64,000 bases of DNA from Ectothiorhodospiraceae bacterium (GCA_024234875.1 JACKNM010000003.1:488001-552000); one strand, 5' to 3'; positions 51,267 through 60,209 are shown, counted from the first letter of the stretch. The notes: generated from the letters alone by a model not told the origin. A program made the numbers and translations.

Positions 51267-51998
51267 GTGAGTGCGAGGTTGGAGGTCGGAGGACGGCAGC
51301 AACTCGACACGCGCCAGAGCCCACAGACGCGGGTCGAGCGCACGCTCGAGGCGACCACGCTGCTCGCCGGATGCCCGCGTCAGGACATCGAGGCGGTGGC
51401 GCGAGTGACCGCGCCGCGCGCGTTCTCGGGAAAGCAGACCATCGTGCGCCGCGGTGAGGCGTGCGACGCGCTGTACGTGGTCGAGCAGGGTGCGGTGAAG
51501 CTGCTGCGCCAGCACGACGGGCGACCCGAGAAGGTGCTCGAGCTGCTCGGCCCGAACGCGGTCTTCGGCGAGACGGCGCTGCTCTGCGGTCGCGGCTACC
51601 CGTATCGCGCGATCGCGCTCGAGGACTCGCATCTGCTCGCCATCGAGGCGGCGCCGTTGCTCGCCCTGATCCAGGAACGCCCGATGCTCGCGTGGCGTCT
51701 CATCGCTCATCTCGCCGAGGCCTACGAGTCGGCGCTCGACACCATCGAGATCGTCGGTACTTTCTCGGCCGAGCAACGGGTGGCCGCGTACCTCCTCACG
51801 CAGCGCGCCCGGGTCGGCGAGGCGACCTGGTTCCAGGGCCCACGCAGCCGCCGCGATCTGGCGAGCCTGCTCTGCATCACGCCCGAGACGCTCTCGCGCA
51901 CCATCAGCGAGTTCCGTCGCAAGGGTTGGGTGGAGACCGAGGGGCGTCGCATCGGCGTGCTCGAGCCCGAGGCGCTGGACGCACTGCTCGGCGGTTGA
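51267..51998 (+). CDS. Crp/Fnr-family regulator without iron-sulfur cysteines (DNR-like)
   Basis: A 243-residue regulator. A cNMP-binding-type sensor (AFSGKQTIVRRGEACDALYV and FGETALLCGRGYPYRAIALE) is followed by a dimer helix and a C-terminal HTH. The recognition helix reads ITPETLSRTISEF with E207, S210 and R211, the E-xx-S-R pattern that reads TTGAT half-sites. Only isolated cysteines are present, so it is not an FNR-type oxygen sensor; DNR-like regulators may sense nitric oxide through haem. GTG 51267 has GAGGAGGG seven bases upstream. Confidence 0.88.
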   Translation: MSARLEVGGRQQLDTRQSPQTRVERTLEATTLLAGCPRQDIEAVARVTAPRAFSGKQTIVRRGEACDALYVVEQGAVKLLRQHDGRPEKVLELLGPNAVFGETALLCGRGYPYRAIALEDSHLLAIEAAPLLALIQERPMLAWRLIAHLAEAYESALDTIEIVGTFSAEQRVAAYLLTQRARVGEATWFQGPRSRRDLASLLCITPETLSRTISEFRRKGWVETEGRRIGVLEPEALDALLGG

Positions 51999-52058
51999 GC
52001 GCGTCCGGCGGAGGCGTACGGCGGACGCGAACGGTGCGTGCGTCGGCGTCGCCCGGCG

Positions 52059-52087
52059 CTTGAGAACCGCCTCGTGCGCCGCAATCT
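52059..52087 (+). promoter_or_regulatory. Possible heat-shock (sigma-32-like) promoter upstream of the DnaJ-like gene
   Basis: CTTGAGA (52059-52065), a 13-nt gap and CCGCAATCT (52079-52087) resemble the sigma-32 form CTTGAAA-N13-CCCCAT. It lies about 140 nt before the ATG at 52227, so the match may be chance. Confidence 0.3.
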
Positions 52088-52226
52088 CCTCGGCAGGTTT
52101 CCCCTACGGTCCGACTCCGAGCCGGTCGCGTCGCGGTGAGCGCCGACGATCCGTGTCGTCACGCGACGTGCGCCACGGCGACGGCTGGCGGGGCACGGGG
52201 CGGGCTGGCACAAGCAGAGGTCTGCC

Positions 52227-53162
52227 GTGGAGTTCAAGGACTACTACCAGACGATGGGGCTCGCTCGCGATGCGACCCAGGACGACGTCAAGCGCGCGTA
52301 CCGGCGCCTTGCGCGCAAGTACCATCCCGACGTCAGCAAGGAGCCGGACGCCGAGGCGCGGTTCAAGGAGCTCCAGGAGGCCCACGAGGTTCTCAAGGAT
52401 CCGGAGAAGCGGGCCGCGTACGACCGCCTCGGCCGCGACTGGCGCTCGGGTGAGGAGTTTCGCCCACCTCCCGGATGGGACTCCGGCTTCGAGTTCAGCG
52501 GTGGCGGATTCACCGGCGGCGGCTTCGATTTCAGCGATTTCTTCGAGTCCCTGTTCGGACGCGGCAGTGCCCACGGCCACGCGCATGGCAGCGCGCGTGG
52601 CGCCGACCACATGGCGCGCATCGAGATCGACCTCGAGGACGCGATCCGCGGCACGGTGCGTGAGATCGAGCTGCAGCGCTCACGCGTCGACCGCGAGGGG
52701 CGACTGGTCGTCGAGCCGCACCGGATGCGCGTGCGCATTCCGCCCGGCGCCACCGACGGGCGCGTGATCCGCCTGCGTGGTCAGGGGGCGATGTCGCCAT
52801 CGGGCCGCGCCGGCGACCTGCTCCTCGAGGTCGCGCTGCGGCCCCACCCGCGGTTCCGAGTCGAGGGACGAGACCTGCACACCCGCCTGCCGGTGGCGCC
52901 ATGGGAGGCGGCCCTCGGAGCTCGCGTCGAGGTGGCGACACTGGACGGCCGGATCGCCCTCGAGGTGCCGGCCGGCTCGCAGACCGGCCGGCGCCTTCGA
53001 CTGCGCGGTCGCGGTCTGCCCGGGGAGCCGCCGGGCGACCTCTACGTCGAGCTGTCGGTCATCGCTCCGCCGGCGCGTGACGAGGCGGCGCGGGCGGCGT
53101 ATCGCAAGCTCGCCGAGGCGATTCCCTTCGACGCCCGCGCTCGAGAGGAGGGGCTGCGATGA
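52227..53162 (+). CDS. cbpA: DnaJ-family co-chaperone (CbpA-like)
   Basis: A 311-residue J-protein. The J domain has the catalytic HPD at 33-35 (ARKYHPDVSKEPDAEARF), then a Gly/Phe-rich linker (FSGGGFTGGGFDFSDFFESL) and two C-terminal substrate-binding domains (RIEIDLEDAIRGTVREIE; LRGRGLPGEPPGDLYVEL). It lacks the zinc finger of DnaJ, so it belongs to the CbpA class that activates DnaK. It overlaps the next gene (CbpM) in ATGA. Confidence 0.93.
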   Translation: MEFKDYYQTMGLARDATQDDVKRAYRRLARKYHPDVSKEPDAEARFKELQEAHEVLKDPEKRAAYDRLGRDWRSGEEFRPPPGWDSGFEFSGGGFTGGGFDFSDFFESLFGRGSAHGHAHGSARGADHMARIEIDLEDAIRGTVREIELQRSRVDREGRLVVEPHRMRVRIPPGATDGRVIRLRGQGAMSPSGRAGDLLLEVALRPHPRFRVEGRDLHTRLPVAPWEAALGARVEVATLDGRIALEVPAGSQTGRRLRLRGRGLPGEPPGDLYVELSVIAPPARDEAARAAYRKLAEAIPFDARAREEGLR

Positions 53163-53488
53163 CCCGTCGTACCAGGGCGACCGAGTTGGTGGAGGTCGAG
53201 ATCGGTCACGCGATTCGACTCGGCGAGCTCGCCCGCATCACCCGCGTCCACGCCGAGTACGTGATCGACCTGGTCGAGGAGGGCGTGTTGGCCCCGCGAG
53301 GTCGCGATCCCCGTGAGTGGGAGTTCGGCGACGAGGCGGTGTGGCGGGTACGGACCGCGCGCAATCTCCAGCGCGATCTCGGCGTCAACCTCGCCGGTGT
53401 CGCCCTCGTCCTGGAGCTGCTGAGCGAGCTGCGCCGGTTGCGGGCGCACGCGCCGGGCGCCGCCGAGGGCCCCGGGGCCCTCGGCTGA
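53159..53488 (+). CDS. cbpM: CbpM-like chaperone modulator (MerR-HTH-like)
   Basis: A 109-residue protein with a short HTH-like N-terminus (IRLGELARITRVHAEYVIDL, VEEGVLAPRGRDPREWEF) and a helical C-terminus (LVLELLSELRRLRAH). It matches CbpM, which binds and inhibits the J domain of CbpA. The start overlaps the CbpA stop. It can also be read as a MerR-type DNA-binding fragment, but the location favours CbpM. Confidence 0.88.
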   Translation: MTRRTRATELVEVEIGHAIRLGELARITRVHAEYVIDLVEEGVLAPRGRDPREWEFGDEAVWRVRTARNLQRDLGVNLAGVALVLELLSELRRLRAHAPGAAEGPGALG

Positions 53489-53498
53489 GCCCGGTCGC

Positions 53499-54995
53499 GT
53501 GGCCGGGCCCGACACCGTTCGGCCGGTGCCCGTCGCGTCGCGGCCGCGCGCGCGCGCCGTGGGTCTCGCGCTGGGTCCGGCGCTCGCGCTCGCAGCATGG
53601 CTCGCCCTCGCCGACGACCCGGTGCTCACCGGACCCGGCCGCGTCACCGTCTCGGTGGCGGTGTTGATGGCGACCTGGTGGCTGACCGAGGCGGTCCCGC
53701 TCGCGGTCACCGCGCTGTTGCCGGCGACGCTCTTCCCCGTGCTCGGCATCGCCGATGCCGCCGGCGCCGCGGCACCCTACGCCAGCCCGATCGTGTTCCT
53801 GTTCCTCGGCGGGTTCGTGATCGGCCTGGCGATGGAGAAGGTCGGCCTGCACCGGCGCATCGCCCTGCACGTGCTGGCGCGCGTCGGTACCGCACCGTCA
53901 CGGCTGGTGGGCGGGGTGATGCTGGTGAGCGCGGGGCTGAGCATGTGGATCTCCAACACCGCCACCGCGATCATGATGCTTCCGATCGGCACCAGCGTCC
54001 TGGTCTCGATGCGCGAGCACATGACCGAGGAGCCGCCGCCGCGGCTCGACGATCTCGGTCGCGCGATGATGCTCGGGATCGCGTACGGGGCGACCATCGG
54101 CGGCCTCGGCACGCTACTCGGCTCGCCGCCGAACCTGGTGCTCGCGAGCTTCCTGCGTGCGCGCTACGGCGTCGACCTCGGCATGGTCGAGTGGCTGCAG
54201 GTGGGGTTGCCGGTGATGGTCGTGATGCTGCCGGTGGCATGGCTGTGGCTCACACGGGTCGCGTTCCGGCTCCCGGGAGGAGCCGCCCCCGGTGCGGGAA
54301 CCATGATCGCGAGCGAGCTGCGCGCGCTCGGGCCGATGCGCGCCGGCGAGCGGCGGGTGCTGCTGGTGTTCACGCTGGCGGTCGTCGGTTGGATGAGCCG
54401 CCCCTGGATCGTCGCGGCGACCGGGCTCCGCGGTCTGGACGACGCATCGATCGCGCTGCTCGCGGCGCTCGCCCTGTTCGCGATTCCGCTCGATGCTCGC
54501 GCGCGGCACTTCGTGATCGACTGGTCGACGATGACTCGCCTGCCGTGGGAGGTGCTGATCCTGTTCGGTGGTGGTCTCAGCCTCGCCGCCGCCATCGCGG
54601 CGCACGGGGTCGACGGCTGGCTCGGCGCCGCGTTGCAGGTGCTGGCCGGGCTGCCGGCGTTGGTGATCATGGCCGGGGTCTGCACCCTGGTGGTGTTCCT
54701 CACCGAGGTCACCAGCAACACCGCGGTCACCACCACGCTGTTGCCGGTGGTCGCGGCCGCCGCAGCGGGGCTCGGGGTGCCGCCGGCGCCGCTGCTCGGC
54801 GCGGTGGCGCTGTCGGCGAGCTGCGCCTTCATGCTTCCGGTGGCGACACCGCCGAACGCGGTGGTGTTCGCATCGGGCCAGGTCGCGGTGGCGGACATGG
54901 CACGCGCGGGCCTGGCGCTGAACCTCGTCGCCATCGTCGTGCTCACCGCCTACCTGGGCCTCGCCCCCGGCGTGCTGAATCGCCTCGGGGGATGA
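53499..54995 (+). CDS. SLC13/DASS-family anion transporter
   Basis: A 498-residue membrane transporter of the divalent anion:Na+ symporter family. Both family signatures are present: MWISNTATAIMMLPIGTSVL and SASCAFMLPVATPPNAVVF, plus LGTLLGSPPNLVLASFLRAR. Substrates are probably C4-dicarboxylates, citrate or sulfate. Unlike the permease at 6044 it has no TrkA-C domains. It starts at GTG 53499, 10 nt after cbpM. Confidence 0.9.
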   Translation: MAGPDTVRPVPVASRPRARAVGLALGPALALAAWLALADDPVLTGPGRVTVSVAVLMATWWLTEAVPLAVTALLPATLFPVLGIADAAGAAAPYASPIVFLFLGGFVIGLAMEKVGLHRRIALHVLARVGTAPSRLVGGVMLVSAGLSMWISNTATAIMMLPIGTSVLVSMREHMTEEPPPRLDDLGRAMMLGIAYGATIGGLGTLLGSPPNLVLASFLRARYGVDLGMVEWLQVGLPVMVVMLPVAWLWLTRVAFRLPGGAAPGAGTMIASELRALGPMRAGERRVLLVFTLAVVGWMSRPWIVAATGLRGLDDASIALLAALALFAIPLDARARHFVIDWSTMTRLPWEVLILFGGGLSLAAAIAAHGVDGWLGAALQVLAGLPALVIMAGVCTLVVFLTEVTSNTAVTTTLLPVVAAAAAGLGVPPAPLLGAVALSASCAFMLPVATPPNAVVFASGQVAVADMARAGLALNLVAIVVLTAYLGLAPGVLNRLGG

Positions 54996-55024
54996 GTGGC
55001 GGCGCCGTCGTCGCATCGCGGGAG

Positions 55025-55066
55025 TTGATCCTCATCAACGCGCGTGCGCCGATCCGGCCCTAGCAT
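55025..55066 (+). promoter_or_regulatory. FNR-type promoter D (towards CBS/TrxC/permease operon)
   Basis: A perfect TTGATCCTCATCAA (55025-55038), a 22-nt gap, then TAGCAT (55061-55066), a good -10. Transcription would begin near 55073, 34 nt before the CBS gene. Confidence 0.85.
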
Positions 55067-55106
55067 CCGGCCGTCCGATGGGGACGAAGCGAGGCGAGCG
55101 CGGACC

Positions 55107-55526
55107 ATGGACCTCGGAAATCTGCGGGTCGGTGACGTGATGACGACGGAGGTTCGCGCGGTGGGGCGAAACGACGCCCTCTCCTTGCCGGACGACCTGA
55201 TGCGCGACGAGCGCATCCGCCATCTACCGGTGCTCGACTCCGACGGCGTCCTGTGCGGAATCCTCACCCAGCGCGACCTGTTCCGCGGCGCGCTACTGCG
55301 CTCGCTCGGCTTCGGCTCGCGCGCCGAGGAGCGGCTCCTGGAGACGATGGTCGTCAAGGACGCGATGACCGAGGACCCGCTGACCGCGACGCCCGAGATG
55401 CCACTGCACGAGGCCGCGCGGCTGATGCTCGAGCGCAAGGTCGGATGCCTCCCGGTGGTCGACGGCGAGCGGCTGGTGGGCATCCTCACCGAGAGTGACT
55501 TCGTCGCCATGGTGGCGCGGGACTGA
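55107..55526 (+). CDS. Tandem CBS-domain protein
   Basis: A 139-residue protein made of a CBS pair: LRVGDVMTTEVRAVGRNDAL to RDLFRGALL, and VKDAMTEDPLTATPEMPLHE to TESDFVAMVAR. CBS pairs bind AMP, ATP or similar ligands and often act as energy sensors. The first cistron behind FNR-type promoter D, followed by trxC (17-nt gap) and a permease. Confidence 0.9.
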   Translation: MDLGNLRVGDVMTTEVRAVGRNDALSLPDDLMRDERIRHLPVLDSDGVLCGILTQRDLFRGALLRSLGFGSRAEERLLETMVVKDAMTEDPLTATPEMPLHEAARLMLERKVGCLPVVDGERLVGILTESDFVAMVARD

Positions 55527-55543
55527 GAGCCGGTGCAGGACTC

Positions 55544-55981
55544 GTGACCGAGGTGATCCTCCAACGCTGCCCGACCTGCGGTGCGCGCAACCGTGTGCCA
55601 CGCGCGCGGGTGGCCGAGGACCCGGTCTGTGGACGCTGCAAGGGCAAGCTCTTCCCCGGCACGCCGATCCCCGCGACCGACGATGATTTCGCCGAGGTGG
55701 TCGAGGCCAGCGCGTTGCCCTGTCTGGTCGACTTCTGGGCGACCTGGTGCGGCCCGTGTCGAGGGATGGAGCCGGTGCTGGAGACGGTGGCCCGCGAGCG
55801 TGCAGGTCGTCTCCAGGTGGTCAAGGTCGACGTCGACCGCAACGCGGCGCTCGCCCGCCGCTTCCAGATCCGCGCCGTGCCGTCACTGAAGCTGATGCGC
55901 GGCGGGCAGGTGGTCGCCAGTCTCGACGGCGCCAGGCCCAAGCGCGAGCTCGACCGCTTCCTCGACCAGCACGTGCCTTGA
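55544..55981 (+). CDS. trxC: Thioredoxin 2 (TrxC) with N-terminal zinc ribbon
   Basis: A 145-residue thioredoxin. The N-terminus has C9/C12 and C29/C32 (a zinc ribbon), and the active site is WATWCGPC with C69 and C72. TrxC reduces disulfides under oxidative stress, and its zinc centre senses redox state. The start is GTG 55544. Its stop overlaps the next start in TTGA. Confidence 0.95.
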   Translation: MTEVILQRCPTCGARNRVPRARVAEDPVCGRCKGKLFPGTPIPATDDDFAEVVEASALPCLVDFWATWCGPCRGMEPVLETVARERAGRLQVVKVDVDRNAALARRFQIRAVPSLKLMRGGQVVASLDGARPKRELDRFLDQHVP

Positions 55982-57207
55982 GCAGCGAGCCCCCGGCGGC
56001 GGCATCGGCGCCGGTGCTACGGCGGTCGCTCGGGCTGTGGATGGTCACGCTCTACGGGCTCGGCAACATCCTGGGCGCCGGCATCTACGTCCTCGTCGGC
56101 GAGGTCGCCGGTGCTTCCGGTTACCTCGCGCCGCTCGCCTTCCTGGTCTCGGCACTGGTCGCGGCGCCGACCGCGCTCAGCTACGGCGAGCTGGCGGCGC
56201 GTTATCCGCGCAGCGCCGGCGAGGCGGTCTACCTCCAGCAGGCATTCGGACGGCGCTGGCTGTCGTTCGCGGTCGGTTGCCTGGTGGCGACGGCGGGGAT
56301 GGTCTCGACCGCGACGCTCGCGAGGGGGTTCGCCAGCTACCTCACCGTCTTCGTCGAGGTGCCGGACTGGCTCGCGGCCCTGGTGCCGGTGGTCGGGCTC
56401 TCGGTGCTGGCCGCCATCGGGATCGGGGTCGCGGCGGGGCTCGCGGCCGCCCTCACCTTCGTCGAGGTCGCCGGGCTCCTGGTCGTGATCGGCGGTGGCG
56501 TGCACGGCCTCGCCGACCTGCCCGGGCTGGTCGCGGCGTCGCCGACGCCGCCCGGTGTCGATGTGGCCGCGGCCCTGGGTGCCGGTGCGTTCCTCGCCTT
56601 CTACGCCTTCCTCGGCTTCGAGGACATGGTCAACGTGGCCGAGGAGGTGCGCCGTCCGGAGCGCGATCTCCCGCTCGGGATCGTGCTCGCGATGGTCGCT
56701 GCCACCGTTCTCTACCTGCTGGTGGTGGCGGTGTGCGTGGCCGCGGTGCCACCGGCGGAGCTCGCGCAGGCGCAGGCGCCGCTCGCCCTGGTCCATGCCC
56801 GGGCGACCGGGTCGTCGCCGCTCTGGCTCGGCGCGCTCGGGTTGGTGGCGGTCCTCAACGGCGCCCTGGTGCAGACCATCATGGCCAGCCGGGTCGCCTA
56901 CGGCATGGCGTGCGAGGGCTGGCTCCCGAGCTGGCTCGCGCGGGTCCATCCGCGCACCGCGACGCCAGTCGCCGCCACCGCGGCGGTCGGGGCGGTGGTG
57001 GCGGTGCTCGCAGTGGGTCTGCCGCTCGGTGAGCTCGCGCGCGCCACCAGCGCGATCGTGCTGGTGGTGTTCGCGCTCATCGACGCCGCGCTCATTCGCG
57101 TGCACCGCACGGTGCCGGCGCCACCGGGAGTACGGCGGTTGCCGACCTGGGTGCCGTGGGTGGGCCTGGTGGTGAGTGTCGGGTTGCTCTCCCACCTCGC
57201 GGTGTGA
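55978..57207 (+). CDS. APC-superfamily amino-acid permease
   Basis: About 409 residues with roughly 12 hydrophobic segments. The APC signature near the start is LYGLGNILGAGIYVLVGEVA; later marks are YGELAARYPRSAGEAVYLQQ, AFYAFLGFEDMVNVAEEVRR and SRVAYGMACEGWLPSWLARV. It probably imports or exchanges amino acids or amines. The start is uncertain: TTG 55978 overlaps the trxC stop, while GTG 56011 or ATG 56041 would shorten the N-terminus. Confidence 0.88.
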   Translation: MSSEPPAAASAPVLRRSLGLWMVTLYGLGNILGAGIYVLVGEVAGASGYLAPLAFLVSALVAAPTALSYGELAARYPRSAGEAVYLQQAFGRRWLSFAVGCLVATAGMVSTATLARGFASYLTVFVEVPDWLAALVPVVGLSVLAAIGIGVAAGLAAALTFVEVAGLLVVIGGGVHGLADLPGLVAASPTPPGVDVAAALGAGAFLAFYAFLGFEDMVNVAEEVRRPERDLPLGIVLAMVAATVLYLLVVAVCVAAVPPAELAQAQAPLALVHARATGSSPLWLGALGLVAVLNGALVQTIMASRVAYGMACEGWLPSWLARVHPRTATPVAATAAVGAVVAVLAVGLPLGELARATSAIVLVVFALIDAALIRVHRTVPAPPGVRRLPTWVPWVGLVVSVGLLSHLAV

Positions 57208-57212
57208 GCCTC

Positions 57213-57989
57213 TCAGCCCTCGGTCCGGCGCGGTGGGTGGTCGAGGCGGGGCAGGCGGTGGACCTCGGTCGTGAGTCCGCCGGCGTCGAGGCGCAGCTCG
57301 CGCCAGCCGGGAGGCACGGCGTCGTAGGCGAGCTCCGGTGCTGGCGCGAACTGAAATGCGGTCGACGGCGTGGTGAGCACTCGAACGTGCTCGATGCGCC
57401 GTTCCTCGGCCATGTGGACGTGGCCGCAGCAGATTGCATGCACGCAGCGGTTGCCGGTCAGCAACGTGAGCAGCGGCGCCGGGTCGTCGACCGCGGTGTC
57501 GTCGAGTCCGATGCCGAGCGCGACCGGCGGGTGGTGCATGAACACCACGGTCGGGGTCGTGCAATCACGCGCGAGCACCGTCGCGAGCCACCTGACCTGG
57601 GCCGGATCGATGTGCCCGTGGACCGCGCCCGGAACCTGGGTGTCGAGGCCGACGAGCCGCCACCCGCCGACGTGCTCGACGAAGTCGAGCCGTTCCGCGA
57701 GCGGGTCGAAGTGGCCCGGTAGCTCCGAGCGCATGGCGGCGCGCGAGTCGTGATTCCCCGGCAGCACCCGGGTCCGGGGCCACAGTGGGCCGAGCAATCC
57801 CTGCAGGCGGCGGTAGGTCGGCGCGCGCTCGTCCTGCGCGATGTCACCCGTGAGCACCACGCGGTCGGGCAACGGCTCGGCCAGCACCGCGTCGACGACC
57901 GCCGCCAGGGTGGTGTCGGTCGGCACGTCGGCGAGGCGGGCTCGCGCATCGGCGAGCAGATGGGGATCACTGAGCTGGACGACTCGCAC
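57213..57989 (-). CDS. Metallophosphoesterase, CpdA-like cyclic-nucleotide phosphodiesterase
   Basis: A 258-residue calcineurin-like enzyme. Metal motifs in order: QLSDPHLL, VVLTGDIAQDE, VLPGNHDSRAAM, VFMHHPPVALG and CCGHVHMAEERRI. This spacing and the G-N-H-D/E and G-H-x-H pattern match class III cyclic nucleotide phosphodiesterases (CpdA), which would remove cAMP such as that made by the cyclase at 38898. The start is GTG 57989 with GCAGG upstream. It is convergent with the permease gene, 5 nt apart. Confidence 0.88.
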   Translation of the reverse strand: MRVVQLSDPHLLADARARLADVPTDTTLAAVVDAVLAEPLPDRVVLTGDIAQDERAPTYRRLQGLLGPLWPRTRVLPGNHDSRAAMRSELPGHFDPLAERLDFVEHVGGWRLVGLDTQVPGAVHGHIDPAQVRWLATVLARDCTTPTVVFMHHPPVALGIGLDDTAVDDPAPLLTLLTGNRCVHAICCGHVHMAEERRIEHVRVLTTPSTAFQFAPAPELAYDAVPPGWRELRLDAGGLTTEVHRLPRLDHPPRRTEG

Positions 57990-58098
57990 TGGCCTGCACC
58001 TGGTTGTCCGCGTGAAGGAGCATGCTCGGATCGAACGGGGCACGAAGCTTAGCAGCTCGCACCGCGTCGGCTGCGACGATGTCGGGTGCGACCTTCCC

Positions 58099-58139
58099 TT
58101 GACTGTCGTCAAGCGCGACGCGCCGCCGGCAAGCAACAT
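58099..58139 (+). promoter_or_regulatory. FNR-type promoter E (towards USP)
   Basis: TTGACTGTCGTCAA (58099-58112), an exact inverted repeat with TTGAC half-sites, followed after 21 nt by CAACAT (58134-58139). The USP gene begins at 58226. Confidence 0.6.
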
Positions 58140-58225
58140 GCAATCGAGAAGGCGGCACCGTGGGTGCGCGTCGACATCGTCCATCCGCCGGCACCCGGCC
58201 CGGCGCGGATTCGAAGGAGGCGGTC

Positions 58226-58672
58226 ATGACGGAGAAGATCCTGGTTCCGATCGATGGCTCCGACGGTGCCTTCAAGGCACTCGACGTGGCGGTCGACCTG
58301 GTGCGGTCACGTGGCGGAACGCTGAGCTTGCTCCACGTCGTGCCGAGTGGCTCTCTGCCGCGCGGTCTCGAGCAGTGGGCGCAGGCCGAGCATGTCAACA
58401 GCCCGCCGCAGTGGCTCTACGAGCAAGGGGTGGCCGACGCGCTGCTCGATGCGGCCACCGACCGCGTGCGCGATCGCGGTGCGGATGTGAGTCAGACCTA
58501 TACCGAGCGCGGGGATGCTGCCGAGCACATCGTCGATCTCGCGCGTCGGGAGAAGTTCAGCATGGTGGTGATGGGCACGCGCGGGCTGAGCAAGCTCGAG
58601 GGCCTGGTCATCGGCAGCGTGGCGCACAAGGTGGCACATCTCGCGCCGTGCTCGGTGGTGAGCGTGCGCTGA
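58226..58672 (+). CDS. Universal stress protein (UspA family)
   Basis: A 148-residue single-domain USP: MTEKILVPIDGSDGAFKALD and the ATP loop MGTRGLSKLEGLVIGSVAHK. It is similar to the USP at 24675 but belongs to the stress region. AAGGAGG lies five bases before ATG 58226. It is preceded by an FNR-type site, as are USP genes in Pseudomonas ANR regulons. Confidence 0.93.
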   Translation: MTEKILVPIDGSDGAFKALDVAVDLVRSRGGTLSLLHVVPSGSLPRGLEQWAQAEHVNSPPQWLYEQGVADALLDAATDRVRDRGADVSQTYTERGDAAEHIVDLARREKFSMVVMGTRGLSKLEGLVIGSVAHKVAHLAPCSVVSVR

Positions 58673-58680
58673 GCGGGACA

Positions 58681-58711
58681 GCGCCGGCCGGGCAGGGCGC
58701 CTGGCCGGCGC
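58681..58711 (+). terminator. Strong hairpin after the USP gene
   Basis: GCGCCGGCC and GGCCGGCGC form a perfect 9-bp stem with a 13-nt loop, starting 8 nt after the stop. There is no T-run. Confidence 0.45.
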
Positions 58712-58761
58712 CCCGCCGGCAGAATCATGCGGTGAACGAGTGCGGGAGCCCTCGCACGGGC

Positions 58762-59211
58762 TCAGTCGCGCAGTGCGCGCTCCTGCTCGCGGGCGCGCAC
58801 CACCAGCGCGTAGAGCTCCGTGATCTCGCGCGCCAGGAACCCGAGGAGGTCGTCGATCGAGACGACGCCGACGAGTAGCCCCTCGGTGTCGATCACCGGG
58901 GCACGGCGCACCGCACGCTCGCGCATCTGCTCGAGTGCGATCGACACCGGGTCCATCGCATCCAGACGCAGCAGGTCGAAGCTCATCACGTCGCCGACGC
59001 TCACCTCGGTGAGCGGAACCTCGCGGGCCACGACCTCGATCACGATGTCGCGGTCGGTGAGGATGCCGACCGGTCTGGCGCCGTCGCCCGTTTCCTCGAC
59101 CACCACCACGTCGCCGACGTGGTGCTCTCGCATCAGTCGCGCCGCGTCGATCACGCTCGCCCCGCGGGCCACGGTGACCGGTCGCGCGTTGCAGATTTCG
59201 CCGATTCGCAT
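58762..59211 (-). CDS. CBS-domain protein
   Basis: A 149-residue protein with two CBS domains: MRIGEICNARPVTVARGASV to GILTDRDIVIEVVAR, and VGDVMSFDLLRLDAMDPVSI to VSIDDLLGFLAREITELYAL. It ends in a short charged helix (VVRAREQERALRD). A ligand-binding regulatory role is likely. ATG 59211 is preceded by GAGAGGATGAG. It is convergent with the USP gene. Confidence 0.9.
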   Translation of the reverse strand: MRIGEICNARPVTVARGASVIDAARLMREHHVGDVVVVEETGDGARPVGILTDRDIVIEVVAREVPLTEVSVGDVMSFDLLRLDAMDPVSIALEQMRERAVRRAPVIDTEGLLVGVVSIDDLLGFLAREITELYALVVRAREQERALRD

Positions 59212-59284
59212 CTCATCCTCTCCGTCGTCGCCGCGTCGCGGCGGCGAGCGTGGGCGTCGCCCGGTAAGAGAGCAGCCGCAGTCC

Positions 59285-59485
59285 TCAGTCCCTGGTCCGC
59301 GGCTTGCCCGCAGGGGCGCCACTGGCAGGTGCGCCCTCGTGGAATGTGTGGCCGCTGAACGCACCGTCGAGCGGGCAGCGCGCATGCTTGCAGCCATGCT
59401 CGTTGGCGCATTCCTTCTGGGTCTGGTCGAGCGCCACCAGCTCGTTGCACTTGGGGCAGATCTCGAGCGGTGTGTCGTACTTCAT
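59285..59485 (-). CDS. Small cysteine-rich protein
   Basis: A 66-residue protein with five cysteines (C10, C13, C26, C32, C37) in ICPKCNELVALDQTQKECAN and EHGCKHARCPLDGAFSGHTF, likely forming a zinc site. It has no hydrophobic segment. GGGAGG is well placed before ATG 59485. The family is not recognised. It lies between the CBS protein and Hsp20, in the same direction. Confidence 0.75.
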   Translation of the reverse strand: MKYDTPLEICPKCNELVALDQTQKECANEHGCKHARCPLDGAFSGHTFHEGAPASGAPAGKPRTRD

Positions 59486-59582
59486 CGGTTCCTCCCTGCC
59501 GTGCGCCGGGAGCGTCGCTCCCGGCCCGGCCCGTCGATCGGATCGCCCACGTCGCGGTATCGCATGCCGGCTCGGCGACGTG

Positions 59583-60161
59583 CTAAGAGCTGGTCTTGAC
59601 CTCGATGCGGCGTGACTTCGCCTTCGCTTCCTTCGTCTTCGGCATCTTCACCTTCAGCACGCCGCTGTCGAACGATGCCTCGACCTTGGCCGCGTCGATT
59701 CCCGCCGGCAGCGGGAAGACGCGCCGGAACGCGCCGTAGCTGCGCTCGGTGATGTGGTAGCTCTTCTCCTTGCTCTCGTGGTCCTGACGCTTCTCGCCGC
59801 GAAGCGTGATCGCGGAGTCGGTGAGCGTCACCTCGACGTCCTTCTGATCCATCCCCGGGAGCTCGACGCTCAGCTCGAAGTGGTCTTCGGTCTCGCCGAG
59901 ATCGGCGCGTGGGCCGCCGATGCCCGTGGCGCCGGCGCCGAACGACGACGCCCAGCTCTTGAACGGCTCCTGAGTGAACGGATCCCAGGCGCCGAGCGTG
60001 CCGCCGGCGGCCGGCCATCCACCCGCCACGCGCTCGAACAACCGGTCGATCTCGTTGCGAAGACTCGCGAGCGGCAGCGCGGCGGCGGGTGCTGCGACCG
60101 CTGCCTTCTCCTGCGCGCGCGCTGCTTCCTTCTCGTTGCGCTTCTTCGACTTGTCGGCCAT
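59583..60161 (-). CDS. Small heat shock protein (Hsp20), long N-terminal arm
   Basis: A 192-residue Hsp20. A lysine/alanine-rich N-terminal arm (residues 1-30) precedes a helix (ALPLASLRNEIDRLFERVAG) and the alpha-crystallin domain (RADLGETEDHFELSVELPGM to FDSGVLKVKMPK). The tail KAKSRRIEVKTSS is usual. Its promoter region contains an FNR-type site (promoter F) with a GAGCAT hexamer at the right spacing. Compared with the Hsp20 at 46536, the N-terminus is about 50 residues longer. Confidence 0.93.
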   Translation of the reverse strand: MADKSKKRNEKEAARAQEKAAVAAPAAALPLASLRNEIDRLFERVAGGWPAAGGTLGAWDPFTQEPFKSWASSFGAGATGIGGPRADLGETEDHFELSVELPGMDQKDVEVTLTDSAITLRGEKRQDHESKEKSYHITERSYGAFRRVFPLPAGIDAAKVEASFDSGVLKVKMPKTKEAKAKSRRIEVKTSS

Positions 60162-60209
60162 GTCGGTGCCTCCTCGACCTCGTGGTGTCATTGCCACGTC
60201 GACGTGCTC

